Below the pieces are notes generated by a model. That model was not told the DNA's origin and made no database searches. It saw only the letters and a list, made by a program, of their open reading frames with translations. A program made the translations under genes and the position numbers. From VRUE01 sp963727465 (GTDB lineage: Bacteria > Actinomycetota > Thermoleophilia > Solirubrobacterales > 70-9), in NCBI GenBank assembly GCA_963727465.1, contig CAVSGL010000015.1, positions 1 through 64,000 on the forward strand: a stretch of 64,000 nt of DNA, given 5' to 3'. Positions 27,050 through 35,195 of this stretch are shown one piece after another; positions within the stretch are counted from its first letter, which is position 1, and each line of letters starts with the position of its first letter.

Positions 27050-28551
27050 GCGAGCGCAACGCTACCGCCGCGGCGCGGGTCGCCGCCGCCGCTCAGCTCG
27101 CCGCTGGACGGATCGCGGGCGACCGCCTGCACGCCGCCGAAGAAGAGGTTGATCCGCGGCCGCCGCAGGACCGGGATCCCGCGCGCCTCGATCCGCGCCA
27201 GCGCCGCCTCGTCGATGCCCGGCTCGGCCTGGACGACGCCCTGCTCGAAGTGCAGCCGCGGCGCCCGCACCGCCTCGCCGGCCGGCATCCCCTGCTCGAG
27301 CGCGCGCACGACCGTCTGCACGATCGCCGAGCGGATCCGGTTCGAGCCGGCGCTGCCGAGGCCGAGCTCGATCTCGCCCTCGCGGCGGACCACGGTCGGC
27401 GCCATCATCGACGGCACCCGCCGCCCGGGCGCGATCGCGTGGAAGCCGAGCGGGTTGAGGTCCTCCTCGCCGAGCATGTTGTTGAGGATCACGCCGGTGC
27501 CCGGCACGAGCACGCCGGAGCCGGAGCCGTTCGAGCAGGTGACGCTGGCGCAGAGGCCGTCGCGGTCGAGGACCGAGATGTGCGTGGTCGAGCCGAGCAG
27601 GTCGCCGGCGCGCAGGTCGAGCCGCTGCGGGTCGAGCAGCGTCGCCTCCAGCTCCTCGCCGTAGAGGGCTTCGGCGAACTCGGCGCCGCGGGCCTCGTTG
27701 GCGGCGTCCAGCGCGGCGACGAGCTGCTCGGGCCCGCTGCGCTCGCCGAGCCGCTCGAGCAGGCCGAGCGAGTAGGCGATCAGGATCCCGCCCGAGGACG
27801 GCGGCGGGTTGGTCAGCACCTCGGCGCCGCGGAAGGGGGCGTGGATCGGGCGGCGCTCGATCGCCTCGTAGGCGGCCAGGTCGGTCGGCCCCAGCGTGCC
27901 GCCCTGCTCGCGCACGTGGCCCGCCAGGGCCGCGGCGACCTCGCCGCGGTAGAAGGGCTCCGCGCCTTCGGCGGCGAAGCGCTCCAGGGCGTCGCCCAGT
28001 TCCGGGAAGCGGAAGAGGTCGCCCTCGCCCAGCGGGCGGCCCTCCGGCGCGTACAGCGCCCGCGTCTCCGGCAGGCGCTCGTGGATCGGCCAGAGGATCT
28101 CGAGGATGTAGGCCTGGATCGCGTTGACGGGAGCGCCCTCGCGCGCCAGCCGGACGCCGGCGCCGACCAGGTCGCCGAGCGCCGCGGTGCCGAAGCGCCG
28201 CAGCGCCAGCTCCAGCCCCGCCGCCGTCCCCGGCGCCCCGCAGGAGGCCGGCCCGACGTAGAACGTCTGCACGGTCTCGGCGTCGAAGTGGACCGGCACC
28301 GGCGCCAGCTCCACCCCCCGCTCGGTCCCGTCCCTGCCCGGCGCGGCGACGAAGAAGTCGATCAGCACGGTCTCCTCGCCGCGGCTGACCATCATGAAGC
28401 CGCCCGCGCCGAAGCCGGTCAGCGGGCTCTCGACCGCAAACGAGGCGAGCACCGCGGCGACCGCCGCGTCGACCGCGTTGCCGCCGTCGCGCAGCACCTG
28501 CGCGCCCGCCTCGGCGGTAAGGGGGTGCCCCGCCGCGACGACGCCGTTCAC
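27046..28551 (-). CDS. gamma-glutamyltranspeptidase family protein
   Basis: A 501-residue Ntn-hydrolase. The N-terminal AAGHPLTAEAGAQVLRDGGNAVDAAVA and GFGAGGFMMV blocks belong to the large subunit. Thr322 in LLGSTTHISVLD is the residue at which the proenzyme self-cleaves and which then attacks glutamyl bonds; GSGSGV follows. No signal peptide is evident, so it may act in the cytoplasm or be a GGT-like acylase. The GTG start at 28551 is 11 bp after the ftsZ stop, and the last bases overlap the cyclase ATG (ATGA). Confidence 0.88.
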   Translation of the reverse strand: MNGVVAAGHPLTAEAGAQVLRDGGNAVDAAVAAVLASFAVESPLTGFGAGGFMMVSRGEETVLIDFFVAAPGRDGTERGVELAPVPVHFDAETVQTFYVGPASCGAPGTAAGLELALRRFGTAALGDLVGAGVRLAREGAPVNAIQAYILEILWPIHERLPETRALYAPEGRPLGEGDLFRFPELGDALERFAAEGAEPFYRGEVAAALAGHVREQGGTLGPTDLAAYEAIERRPIHAPFRGAEVLTNPPPSSGGILIAYSLGLLERLGERSGPEQLVAALDAANEARGAEFAEALYGEELEATLLDPQRLDLRAGDLLGSTTHISVLDRDGLCASVTCSNGSGSGVLVPGTGVILNNMLGEEDLNPLGFHAIAPGRRVPSMMAPTVVRREGEIELGLGSAGSNRIRSAIVQTVVRALEQGMPAGEAVRAPRLHFEQGVVQAEPGIDEAALARIEARGIPVLRRPRINLFFGGVQAVARDPSSGELSGGGDPRRGGSVALA

Positions 28552-28561
28552 GGGCCCGCGG

Positions 28562-30028
28562 CTACCCGGGCAGGAACTCAGGCACGTCCAGCGAGCTCAG
28601 CTCGCCGGCCTTCTCGTTGCGCGGCGCGCGACCGCGGCCGGCGTCCTTGGTGCGGCGGATCGTCGGCTCGGCGGCGCGGCGCGGCGCCGGCTGGCCGTCG
28701 AAGCGGGTGGCGACGACGGTGACCCAGATCTGGTCGCCGAGGTCCTCGTCGATGTTGGCGCCGAAGATGATGTTGGCGTCGGGATGGGCGGCTTCGCCGA
28801 CCAGCTTCGCCGCCTCGCTGACTTCGACCAGCGAGAGGTCGGGACCGCCGGTGATCGAGAGCAGGATCGCCCGCGCGCCCTCCATCGAGGTCTCCAGCAG
28901 CGGCGAGGAGATCGCTTTCTCGGCGGCGGCCAGGCCGCGGCCCTCGCCCGCGCCCATGCCGATCCCGAGCAGCGCCCGGCCGGCCTCGGACATGATCGTG
29001 CGCACGTCGGCGAAGTCGAGGTTGATCAGCGCCGGCAGCGTGACCAGGTCGGAGATGCCCTGCACGCCCTGGCGCAGCACGTCGTCGGCGACCTGGAAGG
29101 CCTCGACCATCGAGGTCTGTTCGTCGAGCACTTCGAGCAGGCGGTCGTTGGGGACGACGATCAGCGTGTCGACCGCGGCGGCGAGCTCCTCGATCCCCTT
29201 CGCGGCCTGCTTGCCGCGGCGCGAGCCCTCGAAGCTGAACGGCTTGGTGACGATGCCGACCGTGAGCGCGCCGACCTCGCGCGCGAGCCGGGCGACGACC
29301 GGGGCGGCGCCCGAACCGGTGCCGCCGCCGGCGCCGGCGGCGACGAAGACCATGTCGGAGCCCTTGAGCAGGCGCTTGATCTTGTCCTGCTCGGAGAAGG
29401 CCGAGTCGTGGCCGACGTCGGGGTCGGCGCCGGCGCCGAGGCCGCGCGTCTGCTCGTCGCCGATGTGCACGGTGACGTCGGCGACGCAGAGCTGGAGCGA
29501 CTGAAGATCGGTGTTGACGGCCATGAACTCGACCCCGGGCACGTTCGCGTCGACCATCCGGTTGACCGCGTTGACCCCGGCGCCGCCCACGCCGACGACC
29601 CGGATCACCGGCTGGTGCGGCTCCCCCGACCCCGGCGGCTCGTACTCCGGTTCCTCCCGCCCATACCGCGGCGTTTCGGAAGCCTCTTCCGCCCGCGCCA
29701 TCGGCTCCTCCGCAAAGACCTTCTTCAGCTTCTCGGGCGCCGAGGGCTCCCCTTGAGTCTCTTCAGCTTCAGCGGCAGACGCCCCTCCCGCGGGTGGCGC
29801 CGTAGGGGGACCCGTCCCCGAGGACGCTTCAGCGACCGGAGGGGACGGGGGGTCTCCTGCCGCGGCAGGACCCGCGGGCCGGGACGCCTCGTCGTCCCCT
29901 GCGCCGACAGGAGCCGCGGGCTGAGACGTCTGTCCCTTGTCGTCGGTGTCCGCGCTGTCGTCGCTCGTGCTGCGAAACAGGTCCGACAGAGGACCCTCGC
30001 GCATACTCGCCCGCTTACGCCGACTCAT
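28562..30028 (-). CDS. ftsZ: cell division protein FtsZ with long disordered N-terminal extension
   Basis: A 488-residue tubulin homologue. Residues 1-138 are a Pro/Ala/Glu-rich extension not seen in ordinary FtsZ, and 17-70 of it derive from a DNA repeat shared with the upstream parA. The GTPase core starts at about 140 (IRVVGVGGAGVNAVNRM), with the tubulin signature GAGGGTGSGAAP near 240 and the T7-loop NLDFADVRTIM. The C-terminal tail LDVPEFLPG is the conserved peptide that binds FtsA/SepF-type anchors. It overlaps parA by 14 nt and is followed by the ggt gene after 10 bp. Another start at Met9 is possible. Confidence 0.9.
   Translation of the reverse strand: MSRRKRASMREGPLSDLFRSTSDDSADTDDKGQTSQPAAPVGAGDDEASRPAGPAAAGDPPSPPVAEASSGTGPPTAPPAGGASAAEAEETQGEPSAPEKLKKVFAEEPMARAEEASETPRYGREEPEYEPPGSGEPHQPVIRVVGVGGAGVNAVNRMVDANVPGVEFMAVNTDLQSLQLCVADVTVHIGDEQTRGLGAGADPDVGHDSAFSEQDKIKRLLKGSDMVFVAAGAGGGTGSGAAPVVARLAREVGALTVGIVTKPFSFEGSRRGKQAAKGIEELAAAVDTLIVVPNDRLLEVLDEQTSMVEAFQVADDVLRQGVQGISDLVTLPALINLDFADVRTIMSEAGRALLGIGMGAGEGRGLAAAEKAISSPLLETSMEGARAILLSITGGPDLSLVEVSEAAKLVGEAAHPDANIIFGANIDEDLGDQIWVTVVATRFDGQPAPRRAAEPTIRRTKDAGRGRAPRNEKAGELSSLDVPEFLPG
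29764..29925. repeat. family C direct repeat, copy in ftsZ
   Basis: 162 bp that match 30872-31036 with one 3-bp indel and few mismatches; the core from GTAGGGGGACCCGTCCCCG to CGGCAGGACCCGC is nearly identical. Both copies are in frame and encode the same ASRPAGPAAAGDPPSPPVAE-type peptide. The repeat contains internal dyads (GGGGACGGGGGGTCCCC region and CCTGCCGCGGCAGG). Confidence 0.9.
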
Positions 30029-31151
30029 GTGCCAAGACCTCCTTCGCCAGGTCGCGGTAGTAGCCCGCTGCGTTCCCCTGGGGATCGTACTTGAGCACGC
30101 TGGCGCCCTTCACCGGGGCCTCGGCGAACTTGATCGCCTTGCGGATGCGCGACTTGAAGACCAGGTCGCCGAAGTTCTCCTCGAGGATCTCGATCGCCTC
30201 CTTGGCGTGGACCGTCCGCGTGTCGAGCATCGTCGGCAGGATGCCCTCGATCCGCACGTCGGGGTTGAGATTCTCCTGGATCATTTTCAGCGTGTTCTGC
30301 AACTGAACCAGCCCGCGCATCGAGAGATACTCGCACTGCACGGGGACGATCACCTTGGTCGCCGCGGTCAGCGCGTTGATCGTCAGCAGGCCGAGGCTCG
30401 GCGGCGTGTCGATGCAGACGAAGTCGTAATCGCCGACGACCTCCTTCAGCGCTTTCTCCAGCGAGCGCTCGCGGCCGATCTTGGTGCTCATCGCGATCTC
30501 GGCGCCGGCGAGGTCGATCGAGGCGACGGCGATGTCGATCTCGCGGTGCTGGATCACCTCGCTGATCGGCATGTCGTGCACGAGCACGTCATAGAGGCTC
30601 TTCTCGACCCTGTCCGGGTCGATCCCCTGACTCATCGTCAGGTTCCCCTGCGGATCGAGATCCACGCACAGCACCCGGTGCCCCGACTCGGCAAACGCAA
30701 CCGCGAGGTTCAGCGTGGTGGTCGTCTTCGCCACCCCACCCTTCTGATTTGCAAACGCAATCACCTCAGCATGCTTGGACGGCGCCTCCACCACCGGCTC
30801 CTCGGCAACGGCTTCGTGCCGACTGGGCGCGAGCAGATCTTTGGGCATGAACCGCTCCGGCTCGTCCCTTCCAGCTTCAGCGACAGACGTTCCTCCGGCG
30901 GGTGACGCGGTAGGGGGACCCGTCCCCGAGGACGCTTCAGCGACCGGAGGGGACGGGGGGTCCCCTGCCGCGGCAGGACCCGCCGGCCGGGACGCCTCGG
31001 CGCCGTCCCCTGCGGCGACAGGACCCGCGGGCTGAGGCTGCTCGGGTACCGCAGCCTCCATCTGCTCAAGCTCTTCGACGATCGGATGCTGATCCTCGGA
31101 GGGCGGCTCGGGCGCGGGCGCGGTCTTGTTCTTGCGGCTCAGAAATCCCAT
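30015..31151 (-). CDS. parA: ParA/Soj-family ATPase with disordered N-terminal extension
   Basis: About 378 residues from the ATG at 31151 (MGFLSRKNKT). Residues 1-125 are disordered and include the family C repeat peptide. The ATPase has the deviant Walker A FANQKGGVAKTTTTLN, VDLDPQGNLT and VCIDTPPSLGLLTINAL. It binds DNA and segregates chromosomes or positions cargo. No parB is visible nearby; it is instead joined to ftsZ, so a role in placing the division ring or another cargo is possible. Starting at 31190 adds 13 residues but would leave little room for the divergent ATPase promoter. Confidence 0.88.
   Translation of the reverse strand: MGFLSRKNKTAPAPEPPSEDQHPIVEELEQMEAAVPEQPQPAGPVAAGDGAEASRPAGPAAAGDPPSPPVAEASSGTGPPTASPAGGTSVAEAGRDEPERFMPKDLLAPSRHEAVAEEPVVEAPSKHAEVIAFANQKGGVAKTTTTLNLAVAFAESGHRVLCVDLDPQGNLTMSQGIDPDRVEKSLYDVLVHDMPISEVIQHREIDIAVASIDLAGAEIAMSTKIGRERSLEKALKEVVGDYDFVCIDTPPSLGLLTINALTAATKVIVPVQCEYLSMRGLVQLQNTLKMIQENLNPDVRIEGILPTMLDTRTVHAKEAIEILEENFGDLVFKSRIRKAIKFAEAPVKGASVLKYDPQGNAAGYYRDLAKEVLAHESA
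30872..31036. repeat. family C direct repeat, copy in parA
   Basis: 165 bp, partner of 29764-29925, same orientation and same reading frame relative to its host gene, about 1.1 kb away. Confidence 0.9.
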
Positions 31152-31199
31152 TGCGCGGGTATTCGCACGGGTACCCGCTTTTCCTGCCATGTCCCGAAA

Positions 31200-32138
31200 T
31201 TGCTAGGAATCACCCCGATCCCCGACATTCTCGACAAGCGACTGGTCTTCGTGACCGGCAAGGGCGGTGTCGGCAAGACCACGGTCGCGGTCGCGCTCGG
31301 GCTGCGCGCCGCCGCGGAGGGAAAGCGCACGATCGTCTGCGAGGTCGCCTCGCAGGAGAACGCCTCGCGGATCTTCGCCCACCGCGAAGTCGGCTTCCAC
31401 GAGGTCGAGATGGAGGACAACCTCTGGGCGATCTCGATCGACCCCGACGAGTCGATGCGCGAGTACGTGCTGCTCCAGCTCAAGGTCCGCGCGATGCGCG
31501 ACATGCTCTTCCGCAGCCGCATCTTCTCCTACCTCGCCGCCGCCACCCCGGGCCTCAAGGAGCTGGTCACGATCGGCAAGATCTGGGAGCTGGCGCAGCT
31601 CGACCGCAAGGTGAAGAAGGGGCGCAAGTACGACCTGGTGATCGTCGACGCGCCGGCGACCGGCCACGGGATCGGCTTCCTACAGACGCCGCGCACCTTC
31701 GCCAACATCGCCCGCGTCGGGCCGATCCACGGGCAGGCGCAGGCGCTCGACCGCTTGATCACCGACCAGGCCCACACCGGCACGGCGATCGTCGCCCTGC
31801 CCGAGGAGATGCCGGTCAACGAGTCGGCGGCGCTCGAGCACGAGCTGCGCACCGAGGTCGGTGTCGCCGTCGACCGCGTCTACCTCAACGGCCTCTACCC
31901 GGAGCGCTTCTCGAACGAGGAGGCGGAGCGGCTCGCCGGGCTCGCCGGCGGCGAGAACGGCGCCCTGCGCGCCGCCGCCCGCGCCGCGGCATCCGAGCAC
32001 GATCGCGCCCGCTCCCAGCGCGCCCAGCTCGCCCGCCTGCGGCGCCGGGTCGAGGCGCCGGTGAAAACGCTGCCCTTCCTCTTCGAGCCCGAGCTCGACG
32101 TCGAGGCGGCGCGCACCCTCGCCCGGAGACTGCACTGA
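31200..32138 (+). CDS. ArsA/Get3-like ATPase, first of tandem pair
   Basis: About 312 residues. Walker A is VFVTGKGGVGKTTVAVALG, switch I ISIDPDESMREYV and switch II VIVDAPATGHG. It lacks arsenite-binding Cys clusters, so it is of the Get3-like type rather than an arsenite pump. It pairs with the next gene as Rv3679-Rv3680 do in M. tuberculosis. The start is uncertain: TTG 31200 is the first start codon close to the conserved PDILDKRLVFVTGKGG, with no clear ribosome site. Divergent from parA. The stop overlaps the next ATG by one base. Confidence 0.85.
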   Translation: MLGITPIPDILDKRLVFVTGKGGVGKTTVAVALGLRAAAEGKRTIVCEVASQENASRIFAHREVGFHEVEMEDNLWAISIDPDESMREYVLLQLKVRAMRDMLFRSRIFSYLAAATPGLKELVTIGKIWELAQLDRKVKKGRKYDLVIVDAPATGHGIGFLQTPRTFANIARVGPIHGQAQALDRLITDQAHTGTAIVALPEEMPVNESAALEHELRTEVGVAVDRVYLNGLYPERFSNEEAERLAGLAGGENGALRAAARAAASEHDRARSQRAQLARLRRRVEAPVKTLPFLFEPELDVEAARTLARRLH

Positions 32139-33295
32139 TGCCCGCCGTCGACGAGATCCTCGCCGGCAAGGACATCTGCATCTGCGCCGGCTCGGGCGGG
32201 GTCGGCAAGACGACGACCTCGGCGGCGATCGCCGCCGGCATGGCGGCGCGCGGCAAGCGCGTCTGCGTGCTGACGATCGACCCGGCCAAGCGGCTCGCCG
32301 ACTCGCTCGGCCTGCGCGAGCTCGGCAACGAGGCGCGCCAGGTCGACCCGGCGCTGTTCGAGCGGCACGGAATCGAGATCGAGGGCGAGCTGTGGGCGAT
32401 GATGCTCGACGCCAAGGCGACCTTCGACGAGCTGGTCGCCCGCCAGGCGCCCGACGAGGAGTCGCGCGACCGGGTGCTGAACAACCGCATCTACCAGCAG
32501 ATCTCCAGCGCGCTCGCCGGCTCGCAGGAGTACATGGCGATGGAGAAGCTGTTCGAGCTGCACACCGAGGGGCGCTTCGACCTGCTCGTCCTCGACACGC
32601 CGCCGACCCGCAACGCGCTCGACTTCCTCGACGCGCCCAAACGCCTCACCCAGTTCATCGAGGGACGCTCGCTGCGGGTCTTCATGAAGCCGACCGGGCT
32701 GGCGGCCAAGGTCGCCGGGCGCGGCGCCTCGGTCGCGCTCTCGGTCTTCAAGCGGATCGTCGGCTTCGACCTGCTCGCCGACCTGGCCGAGTTCTTCAAC
32801 GCCTTCAGCGGCATGGTCGACGGCTTCCAGGCCCGCGCCAAGCGGGTCAACAGCCTGCTCGCGGACCCGCACACCTGCTTCCTCGTCGTCTGCGGCCCGC
32901 AGGGCGAGCCGATCGACGAGGCCGTCTACTTCCACCGCAAGCTGGTCGAGGCGAAGCTGCCCTTCGGCGGCGTGATCGTCAACAAGGTCCACTACCCGGC
33001 CGAGCGCCTGCGCGGCGACGGCGATCCCGCCGACCTCGAGGCGACCCTCGTCGCGCGGCTCGGCGACGAGGACCTCGCCCGGCGCGTCTGCGAGAACTTC
33101 GCCGACTACCAGGCGCTGGCCGAGCGCGACGCGCGCAACATCGAGCACCTGGCGGCGGAGCTGCGCACCCGCGGCGTCATCCGCGTCCCCTACCTGGACG
33201 AGGACGTGCACGACCTCGGCGGCCTCGCCGAGATCGACCGCTACCTGTTCGCGTCAGCCGAGCAGCGGATCGAGATCGCCGCCGGCCGCGCCTAA
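32138..33295 (+). CDS. ArsA/Get3-like ATPase, second of tandem pair
   Basis: A 385-residue partner. Walker A is ICAGSGGVGKTTTSAAIA, followed by LTIDPAKRLADSLGL (switch I), LLVLDTPPTRNALDFLD (switch II) and VIVNKVHYP. The ATG at 32138 overlaps the previous stop (TGATG). The two proteins probably form a heteromer like mycobacterial Rv3679/Rv3680, whose role in the cell is still being defined. A strong 13-bp hairpin follows the stop by 5 bp and separates it from the convergent gene. Confidence 0.88.
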   Translation: MPAVDEILAGKDICICAGSGGVGKTTTSAAIAAGMAARGKRVCVLTIDPAKRLADSLGLRELGNEARQVDPALFERHGIEIEGELWAMMLDAKATFDELVARQAPDEESRDRVLNNRIYQQISSALAGSQEYMAMEKLFELHTEGRFDLLVLDTPPTRNALDFLDAPKRLTQFIEGRSLRVFMKPTGLAAKVAGRGASVALSVFKRIVGFDLLADLAEFFNAFSGMVDGFQARAKRVNSLLADPHTCFLVVCGPQGEPIDEAVYFHRKLVEAKLPFGGVIVNKVHYPAERLRGDGDPADLEATLVARLGDEDLARRVCENFADYQALAERDARNIEHLAAELRTRGVIRVPYLDEDVHDLGGLAEIDRYLFASAEQRIEIAAGRA

Positions 33296-33300
33296 ACCCC

Positions 33301-33349
33301 GCCGACGGGCCGAAAATACGCCTATATGGGTGGAAATCGGCCCGTCGGC
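33301..33349. terminator. bidirectional hairpin between convergent genes
   Basis: Perfect 13-bp arms GCCGACGGGCCGA (33301-33313) and TCGGCCCGTCGGC (33337-33349) with a 23-nt AT-richer loop (CGCCTATATGGGTGG). It sits between two stop codons. No T-tract follows, so factor-independent termination is not certain. The loop resembles the family B core. Confidence 0.55.
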
Positions 33350-33356
33350 CCCGGGG

Positions 33357-35060
33357 TCAGGCGGTGCGGTGGCGGTAGTGGTCGTACTTGAGCTCGCTGA
33401 CCTCCCAGTCCGCGTCCTCGGGGACCGGGAAGAGGTGGCGCACGCGGGGGGTGTCGATGCGCTCGCGCCGTTCGAGGTCGTCGGCGACCGCCGGGAAATC
33501 GAGCGTGCTGTCCTCGACGGAGACCTGGCCCTCCTCCTCGACCTCCTCCATCCAGTCGCGGGCGGTGATGCGGATCTCGTCCTCGGCCGGGACCGGCTCG
33601 AGGATCCGGGTGTCCTGGGTCATGTCGTGCTCCTCCTCGTCCTCGATGTTCGGTTCCCCCCCGACCGTGGTCGAGGTTTTCCCCGCATGGCGATGAAAAC
33701 CTCTACCGCGGTCGGGGTCGGGGTCTGGGTTGGGGTTGGGCGCTACGTCGACGAATTCCTCGGGCTCGATTTCCTCGGCGACGGCGATCGAGACGTCGCC
33801 GGTGTCGAGTCCGGTCGCGATCAGGGTCTCGTCGGCGGCCTCGTTGAGGTCCCCGCCGAGCTCGCCGAGGGCGGCCCTGCGCAGCACCCGGCGCACGCTC
33901 TCCTCGACCCAGCCGGCGAGGCCGGGCGTGGCGTCGCCCTCGAGTCCCGACATCTGGGCGCGCTCGAGCTGCATCGCGGCTTCGAACCGCTCGCGCACGG
34001 CGAGCCGGTCGGTCGAGCCGTCGGCGATCAGCGCCGCGGCGCGCATCGGCAGCGAGGCGCCGACCGGGCCCTGGCCGTCGAGCACCGCGCGCAGCGCCAG
34101 CAGGTGGTCGCTCAGCCCTTCCCCGGGCGACGGGCGCTCGCAGCCGAGCTCGAAGCGCCGCACCGCCCAGGCCAGCGGGCCGGCCGGGTCGGGGCGCGCC
34201 TCCAGTGTCTGCGCCAGCTCGGCCAGCTCGGCGGTCTCCGCCTCGGAAAGCTCGTAGCCGTTGCCGCGCGGCGCCGGCGCGCCGGTCGCGATGCGGCGCC
34301 AGCGGCCCTCGCCGGTCGGCGCGAAGGCGTGCGGGCCGAGGCCGACGCCGCCGCCCTTGTATAGACGCATCACGCTGATCAGGTCACCCAGCTGGGCGAG
34401 CGCCTCGGCGGCGCTCTCGGAGCCCTCGCCCTGCTCGGCGACGGCGAGGAACTGCGGCTCCCAGGAGGCGCGGCCCATGCCCTCGCTGCGCATCGCCTCG
34501 ATCGGCGCCTCGATGCTCTCGGAGCGCACGAGCTGCACGCCGTGCGGCAGTGGCAGGCGGGCGACCGGCATCTTCAGGCCGACGAGCGGGACGACCAGCG
34601 TCTCGGCCTCGTCGGCGCTGCCGACCTCGGCGTCGAGCACGGCAAGCGCCTGCTCGAGCCGGGCGGCGTCGAGCGCGAACTCCGTGCAGCCGTCCCAGAG
34701 GCCGGCGAGAAAGACCGTGAGCAGGCGCGCGGCGCGCTCGCCGGGCTCGCCGGGCACCTGCTCGCCCCGCTGCTCGAGGTAGGGCGCGGCGACGTCGGCG
34801 AGGACGATCGCTTCGCGCGCCGGCTCGAAGGCGGGCAGCGTGCGCAGCTCGGACTCGCGTTCGCGCACGTAGCGCGACGTCAGCGGCACGTAGCTGTGGA
34901 AGAAGGCCTCGTCGGGGCCGGCAGACTCGGCCACGTCGAACGGCACCTGATCCCCGCCGGCGACCAGCGTGGTGAGCCGGGTCGCGGCCTCGGCGGCCAA
35001 TCGCCGCAGGGCCTCGTTGAGCAGCGGATCGCGCACGTCCCTGCGTTCCCCCCCACGCAC
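33357..35060 (-). CDS. hypothetical protein, possibly two genes read as one frame
   Basis: A 567-codon open frame of unknown function. Residues about 1-445 look like one globular protein; 330-410 (PLAWAVRRFELGCE, SDHLLALRAVLDGQ, RAAALIADGS) faintly resemble a HEPN-like helical domain. A family B palindrome and a run of Pro-Asn/Pro-Asp repeats then follow in frame. From MTQDTRILEPVPAED (ATG near 33623) a short acidic C-terminal part of about 88 residues begins, and a good GAGGAGGAG site stands before that ATG. So this may be two genes with no stop between them, or one gene with an inserted palindrome. The start GTG/ATG at 35060 is tentative. Confidence 0.55.
   Translation of the reverse strand: MRGGERRDVRDPLLNEALRRLAAEAATRLTTLVAGGDQVPFDVAESAGPDEAFFHSYVPLTSRYVRERESELRTLPAFEPAREAIVLADVAAPYLEQRGEQVPGEPGERAARLLTVFLAGLWDGCTEFALDAARLEQALAVLDAEVGSADEAETLVVPLVGLKMPVARLPLPHGVQLVRSESIEAPIEAMRSEGMGRASWEPQFLAVAEQGEGSESAAEALAQLGDLISVMRLYKGGGVGLGPHAFAPTGEGRWRRIATGAPAPRGNGYELSEAETAELAELAQTLEARPDPAGPLAWAVRRFELGCERPSPGEGLSDHLLALRAVLDGQGPVGASLPMRAAALIADGSTDRLAVRERFEAAMQLERAQMSGLEGDATPGLAGWVEESVRRVLRRAALGELGGDLNEAADETLIATGLDTGDVSIAVAEEIEPEEFVDVAPNPNPDPDPDRGRGFHRHAGKTSTTVGGEPNIEDEEEHDMTQDTRILEPVPAEDEIRITARDWMEEVEEEGQVSVEDSTLDFPAVADDLERRERIDTPRVRHLFPVPEDADWEVSELKYDHYRHRTA
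33661..33715. repeat. family B palindrome, copy 4, inside an open frame
   Basis: CCGACCGTGGTCGAGGTTTTC (33661-33681; 21 bp arm) pairs with 33695-33715 at 19 of 21 positions around CCCGCATGGCGAT. The reading frame of 33357-35060 passes through without a stop and would translate it as RGFHRHAGKTSTTVGG. Confidence 0.85.
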
Positions 35061-35130
35061 GGCGCTCCTGCGCCTGCACGACGGCTTGCAAGAGCCTTGT
35101 TTCCCGGCCTCCTACGCCGTCTTTCTCTTT

Positions 35131-35163
35131 TTCGCAACTTTGCCAGATCGGCAAACTTGCGAA
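35131..35163. promoter_or_regulatory. nested operator dyad of the AbiE-like operon
   Basis: TTCGCAA-C-TTTGCC-AGATC-GGCAAA-C-TTGCGAA: a 33-bp dyad made of two perfect nested inverted repeats centred at 35147, about 20 bp upstream of the -10 box of the operon. It is the probable site of the first gene product. Confidence 0.7.
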
Positions 35164-35182
35164 ATTTGTAAATCGACCCTGC

Positions 35183-35188
35183 TAATCT
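35183..35188 (+). promoter_or_regulatory. -10 box TAATCT, leaderless start
   Basis: TAATCT ends 7 nt before the ATG at 35196 with no ribosome site, the same geometry as the boxes at 3320 and 14188. Confidence 0.45.
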
Positions 35189-35195
35189 CGGTTTC

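Noticed and set aside
31200..33295. Arsenite efflux ATPase pair
   Set aside because: No arsenite-binding Cys, no arsB/arsC/arsR nearby; pattern fits Get3-like mycobacterial pair.
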